IMG/VR virus record: IMGVR_UViG_3300019776_000132
Location: 1 to 38,695 of that record
DNA: 38,695 bases
Source: a virus
Direction: 5' to 3' (one strand)
Under the pieces are notes generated by a model. The model had not been told where the DNA came from. It saw only the letters and a program-made list of their open reading frames with translations, and ran no database searches. A program made the translations under genes and the position numbers. Below are positions 1 through 5,570 of the stretch, in pieces. The first letter of the stretch is position 1. Every line of letters starts with the position of its first letter.

Positions 1-71
1 CATCGGAAGCTTCCGAAACACCAGTCGTCACAGGAGCACCAAGGTTATCGACAGTCCACTCAGAGTAGGTA
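1..71. repeat. Terminal direct repeat, left copy (circular closure)
   Basis: These 71 bases are identical to 38625-38695. The repeat lies inside the major capsid gene, and joining the two ends keeps that reading frame open. This fits an assembly overlap of a circular or circularly permuted genome better than a packaged terminal repeat, which would duplicate part of a capsid gene. The unique length is then 38624 bp. Confidence 0.95.
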
Positions 72-229
72 GCCGATGCCTTGCCTTTGCTTGCGAGCGA
101 AAGGAGCGGGGTTTCTTCAGGAGCAAGGATAGCAAGTTCGTTGCTGAGATCCTCGCGGTTCGAGATAGCGGAACCTTGACCGCTCTTGGCGGCAGGTGCG
201 CTTGGTTGATAGGTAGCACTAATAGACAT
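1..229 (-). CDS. Major capsid protein, N-terminal part (continues at 38695)
   Basis: This is the start of the major capsid gene, which runs off the left edge and resumes at the right end of the window. The ATG is at 229-227, preceded by an A-rich leader (AACTAAATAAAACT) with no Shine-Dalgarno. The encoded start, MSISATYQPSAP, is followed by NREDLSNELAILAPEETPLL and then a short segment ending in YSEWTVDNL. That order (NREDL, then P.ETPLLS, then a W.VD.L segment) is what is known of the SU10/DUF5309 major head protein family. Joining to 38624-37852 gives 1002 nt, or 333 residues, a normal length for the family. Scaffold (242-1291) lies just upstream, the usual scaffold-capsid order. Confidence is high for the role and good for the family. 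Confidence 0.9.
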   Translation of the reverse strand, partial: MSISATYQPSAPAAKSGQGSAISNREDLSNELAILAPEETPLLSLASKGKASATYSEWTVDNLGAPVTTGVSEASD

Positions 230-241
230 AGTTTTATTTAG

Positions 242-1291
242 TTAGAATTTTTGCATTTTAGCAACTCTGGCGGCAACCCAGTCCTCAACGGATGTCGAGG
301 TTTGGAATCTTTGATAGGCTTGATCGGCACTCTTTTTCGCTGTCTTTGGCCCAGACTTAGCTGCTCCAGCACCAAACGGGGTTCCCGGCACTTTGGCCTT
401 GGAGACTACTCCCGCTGCTTTCACGGCTACTTTGGACTTCTGACTGCGATGAATGGATCGGACGGCATGCGCTAGAATGTAGGGAAGTTGCGGTCCCAAA
501 TCTGGTACATACTTGTTAACCTGTTCAACTAGTGGGTCAGACAGTAACGCCTTGTATTGTTTACTAAGCTCGGAATCCTCGTTGGCTAGTTCTGGCACTT
601 CCTGCGGGATCAGTCCCGTGTAGTGCTTTTCCATCTGCACACGCTGCTCGCGTCGAGCGAGTTCTGCGTGCTGTGCTGGAAGGTACTTTGCCATTGCCTC
701 CCGCGCATTGCGGTTGGCTTTACGGATTTCTTTTTTCGTAAACTCTCGGTCGCCCACAACTATGATGTCTTCTGCACCGTAGTCTTCGTGTTCTTCCAAG
801 ATATTGTCGGTTTCCTCCGCGACCTTCTCCAGTTCCGCAAACTTGGCTTGGAGACTCTCAACTGACTCAATGTCACGAAATGGGTTCTCCTCCTGCGGTA
901 CAACTGGTAGTGGTTTCGTTTCGGCCTGAGAACTCAGCTTCTCCTCAAGAGCTTTTTTCTGCGCGGTCAACTCACCCACACGGTGGAGCAACCTGCTGCG
1001 GCTCTTTTTGGCTAAAGCTTGGAGTTGCTCTGGGTTGAGCGACAACAAGTCGATTTCCTGTTCCTCTTCGCCTTCTTCCTCTTCTACTTCCTCGTCGGAC
1101 TCCTCTGGTTCGTCGGAAACTGCCTCTGGCTCCAGAGACTCTTCCGTTTCCTCCCAAGATTCATCCTCTGGTTCAGTAGCCGTGGCTTCTGGTTCAGAGA
1201 CTTCCTGACTCCTCCGATTGATATAATCATCGAAAGATATGTTAGACGATGGGATTGCGGCTCCATCGGTAGCCTCGGATTGCACATTCAT
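242..1291 (-). CDS. Head scaffolding protein
   Basis: This 349-residue protein lies immediately upstream of the major capsid gene (12 nt gap), the standard place for a scaffold. Residues about 28-80 are extremely acidic, with runs of Glu and Asp, followed by charged helical segments predicted to form coiled coils (about 85-130 and 140-240). The C-terminus is basic and Ala/Lys-rich (about 285-349). An acidic, helical body with a basic helical tail is typical of phage scaffolds, whose basic C-terminus binds the capsid shell. The start has no Shine-Dalgarno. It probably heads a scaffold-capsid-head protein transcript ending at the terminator at 37332-37374. No protease motif is visible. The role is inferred from composition and position, not from a strong sequence signature. 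Confidence 0.8.
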   Translation of the reverse strand: MNVQSEATDGAAIPSSNISFDDYINRRSQEVSEPEATATEPEDESWEETEESLEPEAVSDEPEESDEEVEEEEGEEEQEIDLLSLNPEQLQALAKKSRSRLLHRVGELTAQKKALEEKLSSQAETKPLPVVPQEENPFRDIESVESLQAKFAELEKVAEETDNILEEHEDYGAEDIIVVGDREFTKKEIRKANRNAREAMAKYLPAQHAELARREQRVQMEKHYTGLIPQEVPELANEDSELSKQYKALLSDPLVEQVNKYVPDLGPQLPYILAHAVRSIHRSQKSKVAVKAAGVVSKAKVPGTPFGAGAAKSGPKTAKKSADQAYQRFQTSTSVEDWVAARVAKMQKF

Positions 1292-1322
1292 GTTTTTGAC
1301 ACCAGTTAACGCCCGGCGGCGG

Positions 1323-1361
1323 CGATGACTTATGAATGTTGGGGGAATATATATGTGTCAA
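1323..1361 (-). promoter_or_regulatory. Possible promoter for the scaffold-capsid transcript
   Basis: Reading the minus strand, a perfect TTGACA (1361-1356) is followed 18 nt later by ATTCAT, a poor -10 with 3 of 6 matches. The predicted start is near 1325, about 30 nt before the scaffold ATG. It follows the terminator at 2062-2098, so a promoter is expected in this interval. The weak -10 keeps the call tentative. Confidence 0.3.
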
Positions 1362-1377
1362 TGAGCTGGGCATAGCT

Positions 1378-1396
1378 TGTGGATATGTGTGAATAA
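1378..1396. promoter_or_regulatory. Two adjacent DnaA-box-like sequences
   Basis: TGTGAATAA at 1388-1396 is an exact reverse match to the DnaA box TTATNCACA. TGTGGATAT at 1378-1386 differs from the TGTGGATAA form at one position. They are in the same orientation, separated by 1 nt. A third near match, TTATACACG, lies at 2033-2041. The phage encodes a DnaA domain IV protein (29958-30305), which makes binding here plausible. Origin function is inferred. Confidence 0.5.
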
Positions 1397-1403
1397 ACTA
1401 TAT

Positions 1404-1431
1404 GTCAGAAATAATGGGTGGTTTTTCTGAC
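1404..1431. promoter_or_regulatory. Inverted repeat beside the plus-strand promoter
   Basis: GTCAGAAA (1404-1411) and TTTCTGAC (1424-1431) are perfect 8-bp arms around a 12-nt spacer. The repeat sits between the DnaA-box-like pair and the -35 at 1443. Neither strand has a T-run after it, so it is not a terminator. An operator is the simplest guess. Confidence 0.4.
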
Positions 1432-1442
1432 GAACTTGCGTG

Positions 1443-1471
1443 TTGACTTGACGCAAAAACGCTAGTATATT
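1443..1471 (+). promoter_or_regulatory. Strong sigma70-type promoter on the plus strand
   Basis: TTGACT (1443-1448) and TATATT (1466-1471) are separated by exactly 17 nt; each matches 5 of 6 consensus bases. The predicted start is near 1478, the first base of a strong RNA stem. No convincing plus-strand protein gene follows, which points to a noncoding RNA product. Confidence 0.6.
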
Positions 1472-1477
1472 TGCGTT

Positions 1478-1582
1478 GACGAGGGATCGGACTCATCGTC
1501 ACTCTTCACCCCGCTAAACCGAAAGGTTTTAGCTGCAAGGCTACACGAGTACTCCGATCTCCTCGTGTGGCCTTTGCCTTTT
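1478..1582 (+). ncRNA. Structured small RNA or attenuator-like leader, not recognised
   Basis: The transcript predicted from the 1443-1471 promoter folds in two exclusive ways. In one, 1479-1491 pairs with 1553-1566 (13 bp with one bulged base at 1560). In the other, 1537-1549 pairs with 1562-1574 (13 bp, one G-U), followed by a T-rich tail, as in an intrinsic terminator, with a small 5' hairpin 1478-1482/1496-1500. Both keep a stem of about 8 bp closed by a GAAA tetraloop (1513-1533). Shared bases 1562-1566 make the folds mutually exclusive. No known RNA family was recognised. The T-tail (TTTGCCTTTT) is imperfect. Confidence 0.5.
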
Positions 1583-1650
1583 ACCGCAGGAGCCATGACA
1601 TATTCAAGGAATCGAGGAACGCTAAAACGACCGCACGAAACCTAGGTAAA

Positions 1651-1708
1651 AGTCTCACAAAGGTGTCGCCTGATGATCGATGAAGCGACTTAATAAAGTG
1701 TGACGACT
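1651..1708 (+). other. Second nested helix in the gene-free region
   Basis: 1651-1659 pairs with 1699-1708 (9 bp with one bulged C at 1704), enclosing a 5-bp hairpin GTCGC/GCGAC (1665-1669 with 1685-1689). It lies downstream of the RNA at 1478-1582 and may belong to a longer plus-strand RNA or be a DNA-level structure. Confidence 0.35.
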
Positions 1709-1942
1709 AGAGAGCTTGATGCCGCCCCTCTGCACAACCTTCGGCTATCTCTAGTTCCAGCTTCTGCTGGTGTGCATGTCGTCCTTTCCGAAAAATATAC
1801 GGGAGTTCCAAAAGCACAGTTAGTCGGCTTACGGCGAACTGTGTCTGCGAGCCTTCCTCCAATGCCGGGAGTTGATGGTGTTCTAATGCATCATAAACCA
1901 TCCATAAAGTGTCCATATTGGCTTATTTAAGCACACTTATCT

Positions 1943-1988
1943 CGCCAGTTAAGTGGAATCCCGCCAGTATTACGCCACTTACTCGCCA
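1943..1988. repeat. Iteron-like CGCCA repeats with 11-bp phasing
   Basis: CGCCA occurs at 1943, 1962, 1973 and 1984. The last three are exactly 11 bp apart, about one helical turn, which would place them on one face of the DNA. A 7-bp inverted repeat TAAGTGG/CCACTTA (1950-1956, 1975-1981) overlaps them. An initiator or regulator binding array is a reasonable inference. Confidence 0.4.
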
Positions 1989-2061
1989 CATTTGACGTAT
2001 TAAGTTCTGCTTAACAGCTCAAAAATAACCATTTATACACGGTTATAGCTGGATTTGAGTA

Positions 2062-2098
2062 TAAAAAGAAAGGCCACGGGGATGAAACCCGTGACCTT
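2062..2098 (-). terminator. Intrinsic terminator of the late transcript
   Basis: On the minus strand an 11-bp stem (2098-2088 with 2080-2070, one C-A mismatch, ACGGG/CCCGT core) is followed by TCTTTTTAT. It stands 72 nt after the stop of the last small gene of the terminase-portal block and before the scaffold-capsid unit. Confidence 0.8.
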
Positions 2099-2169
2099 CC
2101 AACCAATGATGAACAATGAAACAAAAGCACTTGCGTGCTAGAAACTTGTAGTTCGGGTTGGTTGCGATG

Positions 2170-2385
2170 TCAAGACTGCTCTGTCGTGAGCATGGTCAGT
2201 AGCTCGTCGAGTGTGGCAACACTGCCAACAACCTTCATGACCTCGTTACTTTCCACGCACTGGCGCAGGTCTCCAAAGAAACGCTCACGCTCGTCGCGGA
2301 TGAACTGGACGATTGCCTTGAACTCATCTCGGTCGGAAAGTGCTTCGATTGCCTGCTGGACTGTTGGTTTCGGTAGTGGTGTCAT
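2170..2385 (-). CDS. Small acidic helical protein, function unknown
   Basis: This 71-residue protein is the last gene of the terminase-portal transcript before the terminator at 2062-2098. It is largely alpha-helical and charged (SDRDEFKAIVQFIRDERERF in its first half) with no cysteine pairs and no membrane segment. The ATG is preceded by AGTAACCA, the A/C-rich leader common in this genome, and has no Shine-Dalgarno. No family was recognised. Position next to portal accessory genes suggests a virion or assembly role, which is only an inference. Confidence 0.7.
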   Translation of the reverse strand: MTPLPKPTVQQAIEALSDRDEFKAIVQFIRDERERFFGDLRQCVESNEVMKVVGSVATLDELLTMLTTEQS

Positions 2386-2400
2386 TGGTTACTGGTAAAG

Positions 2401-2529
2401 TTACTTCTTCTTGGCCTTTTTATTGGGCATGCGCTCCATCTTGATCTCGATCTCGACGTATCCGCCTTTGCCCTTTTTCTTGCCGTTTCCGTTTCCGTTG
2501 TGACCGCAGCCATTAGTTTTACTTTTCAT
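2401..2529 (-). CDS. Tiny Lys/Gly/Asn-rich basic protein
   Basis: This 42-residue protein begins MKSKTNGCGHNGNGNG, continues with Lys/Gly repeats, has a short Val-Glu-Ile-Glu-Ile strand and ends in a Lys cluster. It fits snugly between its neighbours (4 nt upstream, 15 nt downstream) in a run of five short basic genes after the portal. The strong positive charge suggests binding to DNA or another polyanion inside the head. No family was recognised. The reading frame is short, so existence is supported mainly by tight packing and start/stop spacing. Confidence 0.55.
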   Translation of the reverse strand: MKSKTNGCGHNGNGNGKKKGKGGYVEIEIKMERMPNKKAKKK

Positions 2530-2533
2530 AAGA

Positions 2534-2719
2534 TTACTTGCGTTTTTTCATTCCAGCCTCGGACATGGCGATTGCGATTGCCTGCTTGCGGCTTTTAGCC
2601 AGTGGTGCTTTCTTTGGTCCTTTAGGGTTGCGACCAGCGTGCAGAGTGCCTGATTTGTACTCGCCCATGACCTTTGCGATCTTGGCTTGTTTGCCTGCTT
2701 TAGTTGTTGGTTTCTTCAT
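2534..2719 (-). CDS. DUF6496-like small basic phage protein
   Basis: This 61-residue Lys-rich protein has the pattern KVMGEYKSGTLHAG followed by KKAPLAKSRKQAIAIAMSEAG. The element SRKQAIAIAxSEAG near the C-terminus is what I know of the DUF6496 family of short phage proteins, whose function is not established. It sits in the cluster of small basic genes downstream of the portal. The length and the motif order match the family well. The start lacks a Shine-Dalgarno. Confidence 0.8.
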   Translation of the reverse strand: MKKPTTKAGKQAKIAKVMGEYKSGTLHAGRNPKGPKKAPLAKSRKQAIAIAMSEAGMKKRK

Positions 2720-2723
2720 AGAG

Positions 2724-2948
2724 TTATTTCATCGACTTGCTGCCCTTGCACTTCCACTTGCGGCGTGAAAGATTGTTTGGTGAGTTTGGATCGGACTTCC
2801 AGTCACCCTTGATCTTTGCAGAACGAGCGCAGTAGGAATCACCCTTTGAGGTTCCGGGCTTGATGGTCGCACCCTTCTGCCCGTAGCGCACGGTCTTCTT
2901 GCGACCTGTGGCAGGGTTTGTAACTACTTTTGAGAACTTCTTTTCCAT
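2724..2948 (-). CDS. Small basic conserved phage protein with KKTVRYGQKGA motif
   Basis: This 74-residue protein reads as a compact basic domain: a beta-rich start (KVVTNPATGRKKTVRYGQKG), then KPGTSKGDSYCARSAKI and a C-terminus with CKGSKSMK. Short proteins with this layout (NP.TGR.KTVRYG..G and P...KGD.YCARS) are common near phage portal and terminase genes, but I cannot name the family with confidence. Its start codon overlaps the stop of the 2948-3199 gene, indicating translational coupling. Two cysteines are too few for a classical zinc finger. Confidence 0.75.
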   Translation of the reverse strand: MEKKFSKVVTNPATGRKKTVRYGQKGATIKPGTSKGDSYCARSAKIKGDWKSDPNSPNNLSRRKWKCKGSKSMK

Positions 2949-3199
2949 TACTTTACTGGAACTCGTTTAGCGGACGATGGCGTACCACGCTCTTTCCACT
3001 GCGATTGACGATAAGCAGTTACATCGTCGGCAATCTCTTTTACTATTTTTCCTGCAAGTCTTGAACTTGGATTATTTTGAAGGTGTTTCACCTGTCCTCG
3101 CTGCATTTTTTCTTCAGCGATATTGTGAGTGTAACGGCGATCTCCAGATTTTCTGGCAATTTGGCCTTTAAGCCATGCTGTTTTAGGTTTGTATTCCAT
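2948..3199 (-). CDS. Small basic protein downstream of portal, function unknown
   Basis: This 83-residue protein starts MEYKPKTAWLKGQIARKSGD. The frame is open further upstream into the portal gene, but the ATG at 3199 is preferred: it lies just past the portal stop and follows the genome's leader style (CACAAACTAAACATT), while the upstream extension would be read antiphase through conserved portal sequence. The product is basic and mostly helical. It is part of the short basic cluster 2401-3199 and couples to the next gene at 2948. No domain was recognised. Confidence 0.7.
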   Translation of the reverse strand: MEYKPKTAWLKGQIARKSGDRRYTHNIAEEKMQRGQVKHLQNNPSSRLAGKIVKEIADDVTAYRQSQWKERGTPSSAKRVPVK

Positions 3200-3215
3200 A
3201 ATGTTTAGTTTGTGA

Positions 3216-5291
3216 TTACTGCTGCATTCCCTGTGTCTGCATTCCACCCATCTCGGCTGGAGCGGTTCCGATACGACCAATCTCTGCGTTCTGGGCTTGC
3301 TGAAGCTGGAACTGATACTGCTCGGCGTATTTCTGGAGTCGCGTTGCGAATGCCTCGTCCTGCTGTGCGCGTTGTGCGACATCTGGTTGTTGGACATAAG
3401 CCTGCACAAGCTGCATTGCGATCTGTGCGCCATTCGGTTGCGCTGGTACTTCGATGCCTGCAAAGATTTTGGCGAGGTCGTCGGTGACGTTCTTCATCAC
3501 CTTCTGTTGCGCTTCCTCTGCTGGCTGGAGAACATAGTCGGCAAAGATTGGGTTGATGCTGGATGCCGTAAACTCAAGCAACTTGTTGACATCCATGATT
3601 CCGTTGCGGTCGAGTTGGACTAGCGACACCATGTTTTTAAGCTGTGTCTCTGCCGTCTCTGGGTCGTTAGACTGGGAGTCGAAATTCACCACGATGGAGA
3701 AGTTCTCGTCGGGGCTTCCCTTGGTCATCACCTGCGGGTTTGGGTTGCCAGTTACCTGAAAGAAAACTTCATCTGGTCCCATGCGCTGGAACAGTTTCCA
3801 TGCGGTGTTCAGCACATCGCGGACATGGTCCAAGAATTTGCTGACAAAGTATTGCTGGCGCATGCTTGCGAGCGGATTGTTCATGTCCAGACCAACGGAG
3901 CGGTCTGCCTGTCCAATCATCGACACCTCAACTTCGATAGAACCATTGTCTTGAGGAGGAGTCGGGCCGAATTGAATCTCGCCCAAACGTCGATAAGGTA
4001 CTCGCCTGCCCGGACCCCAGTCGGACGGTGGTTTCCCTGCTGGGTGCATGAGGGGTGGGAGAGTCGCAAGAGAAGCGCGATCAATACGGCTATCACGCTC
4101 GGTTTTGATCTGCATCTGTGGGCCTCTGAGTATGTCGCTAAAGGTCTGTACCTCATACATTCGTTTCTGGTTATTGGACAAACGGGTTACGACAAATGGA
4201 TAGTCGTCATATCCGTTAAGCAATTCGTGCTTGGCATAGCCCTCGGACTGCGGGTGGAATACGGTGCAGTAGATGCCCTCGCTGCCATCCTCCTCGTCAA
4301 TTAGACGCTGGTAGCAGTACACCACCATTACAAGGTCGTTGTCGTCGGTTATGGGCAGGCGGGTGTCCGTCTTGAGCTTCTCGCCATCGTAATACATGCT
4401 ATCCTTGCCGCGCAGACGCTCGATAGCGTTTTCGACCCAGTCCTCATCCCAGCCCTCGTTGGCGACCTTCTTCTCAAGCTCTTGGGCGGTCAGGAATGTA
4501 CGCCAGAAGATGTAGGGGGAACGCTGAGGGTCCGAAACATAGGACGGGAACAGCACCTCGCCATCGGGGGCGCAGGAGTGGACCACTGGACGATCCACGG
4601 AAACCCTAGGAATCGGTATTTGGGCCTCTCCCTTCGTTCTGAGGTCTTTGAGGGCTTTTCTGGCTCTCTTAGCCGAAAGTGCGGGGTAAGCCTGAGAAAT
4701 CAATCCTAGGGCCATTTCTGAGGAATTTGGGTCCAAGAGCATGTCCACGATCTCTGGAGCGGCTTGTGCCACCTCGTCGAGGGTCAGCGTCTGGAGGTAG
4801 GTGCGGGACTCCCGTTGCCAACCCACATAAGAAATCATCAAGCCCTTTTCGAGCAGGTAGTTGGCTCCCAGTTCCATGTGTTCGCGGAAGTTCGGGATGT
4901 AGGTCGAGCGCATCCATTTCAAAAATCCAGAGACCATTGCCGCCCGTGGCATGGATGCCATGCTGGTCGGGAATGCCTTGATGTGACTGCGTTGGAGTGC
5001 TTGGTCGAACAGGGCCACATAGGTGTCAATCCGCTCGCCAATGACATTGACCTCTTGGTCGGACGCACCCTGCCAAGGGAAGGCATTAGCGCCATTTTTC
5101 CGCAGGTCATCGGATTTCCCGTCCCAGATGTTGCGGCGATCCTCGTAGGAACGCAGGCATGACTCAAAATAGTAGTCTAGATCAATGAGGCAGGTATCGT
5201 AGGCGTTGGCAAGTTCGCCAATGTTTGGCTCCTTCTCAACATAGATCATGGCCTCGCCTTCGAGTGCCTCGTTGTCATATTCAGTTTCCAT
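3216..5291 (-). CDS. Portal protein
   Basis: This 691-residue protein lies directly after the large terminase subunit (with one small gene between), the standard terminase-portal order. The N-terminal region contains WDGKSDDLRKNGANAFPW followed by GASDQEV, the W.G..D..VN/P.I type of motif seen in large podoviral portals, and the length is in the range of P22-like portals (about 700). A central beta-rich part carries PDGEVLFPSYVSDPQRSPYI, and a Gln-rich helical C-terminus (about 600-691, QLVQAYVQQ, QQDEAF, QFQLQQAQ) resembles the helical barrel of large portals. The dodecameric portal is the DNA channel at one head vertex. Codon use and frame are intact; the C-terminal Gln/Met-rich tail is low complexity. 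Confidence 0.9.
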   Translation of the reverse strand: METEYDNEALEGEAMIYVEKEPNIGELANAYDTCLIDLDYYFESCLRSYEDRRNIWDGKSDDLRKNGANAFPWQGASDQEVNVIGERIDTYVALFDQALQRSHIKAFPTSMASMPRAAMVSGFLKWMRSTYIPNFREHMELGANYLLEKGLMISYVGWQRESRTYLQTLTLDEVAQAAPEIVDMLLDPNSSEMALGLISQAYPALSAKRARKALKDLRTKGEAQIPIPRVSVDRPVVHSCAPDGEVLFPSYVSDPQRSPYIFWRTFLTAQELEKKVANEGWDEDWVENAIERLRGKDSMYYDGEKLKTDTRLPITDDNDLVMVVYCYQRLIDEEDGSEGIYCTVFHPQSEGYAKHELLNGYDDYPFVVTRLSNNQKRMYEVQTFSDILRGPQMQIKTERDSRIDRASLATLPPLMHPAGKPPSDWGPGRRVPYRRLGEIQFGPTPPQDNGSIEVEVSMIGQADRSVGLDMNNPLASMRQQYFVSKFLDHVRDVLNTAWKLFQRMGPDEVFFQVTGNPNPQVMTKGSPDENFSIVVNFDSQSNDPETAETQLKNMVSLVQLDRNGIMDVNKLLEFTASSINPIFADYVLQPAEEAQQKVMKNVTDDLAKIFAGIEVPAQPNGAQIAMQLVQAYVQQPDVAQRAQQDEAFATRLQKYAEQYQFQLQQAQNAEIGRIGTAPAEMGGMQTQGMQQ

Positions 5292-5568
5292 CTGTGAAGA
5301 TTTCGTAGTTTTCAGAGTCTAATTTCTTAACGACTGTAATAGTCTTGCGGATGAGTCGCGGGGACATCCATGCTGGCACTTCCACCGCAATCTTTGTCCC
5401 ATCTAATGAGGCATATACATATCTAGGGTTGTTGGCGAGACTAATTACCATGACTTCCTGCGGGGAAGCATTTACCAGCACTGCTGGAACTTCAACAATT
5501 GGTTCTGCGACTGCCTTAGGTGCTACCTTCTTCGCCGCCTTCTTTGCTGCTTTTTTCTTTGTTGCCAT
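5281..5568 (-). CDS. Small protein with Lys/Ala tail between terminase and portal
   Basis: This 95-residue protein begins MATKKKAAKKAAKKVAPKA, a histone-H1-like Lys/Ala segment, followed by a compact beta-rich domain (VMVISLANNPRYVYASLDG and VPAWMSPRLIRKTITVVKKL). The start is preceded by AAGGAGG 9 nt from the ATG, inside the end of the terminase gene. This is one of the few textbook Shine-Dalgarno sequences in this genome. It overlaps the portal start by 11 nt, so the genes are coupled. The basic tail suggests DNA contact; the function is unknown. Confidence 0.75.
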   Translation of the reverse strand: MATKKKAAKKAAKKVAPKAVAEPIVEVPAVLVNASPQEVMVISLANNPRYVYASLDGTKIAVEVPAWMSPRLIRKTITVVKKLDSENYEIFTDGN

Positions 5569-5570
5569 GG

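Larger units (their letters stand above)
1292..2169. other. Large gene-free region, candidate origin and plus-strand RNA locus
   Basis: About 880 bases hold no convincing gene. The region contains two adjacent DnaA-box-like sequences (1378-1396), an 8-bp inverted repeat (1404-1431), a strong plus-strand promoter (1443-1471), a structured RNA with a terminator-like hairpin (1478-1582), a second helix pair (1651-1708), 11-bp-phased CGCCA repeats (1943-1988) and a minus-strand terminator (2062-2098). The density of regulatory structure in an otherwise tightly packed genome suggests an origin or control region. Confidence 0.6.

Noticed and set aside
1-71. A packaged terminal repeat
   Set aside because: Both copies are within the capsid coding frame and close it exactly; assembly overlap of a circular genome is simpler.
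28-219. 63-residue minus-strand frame at the left edge
   Set aside because: It is a shadow frame of the major capsid gene, which continues across the circle junction.
1592-1642. 16-residue frame with an AGGAG just before its ATG in the RNA region
   Set aside because: The AGGAG is only 2 nt from the ATG and the peptide (MTYSRNRGTLKRPHET) has no recognisable feature. It could be a regulatory peptide, but the support is too thin.
1700-1930. Plus-strand frame of 76 residues and minus-strand frame of 69 residues (1707-1916)
   Set aside because: They overlap each other, have no leader motif and no recognisable pattern. I keep this interval as gene-free.
3825-4304. 159-residue plus-strand frame antisense to the portal gene
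   Set aside because: A shadow of the portal reading frame; no leader, no motif.
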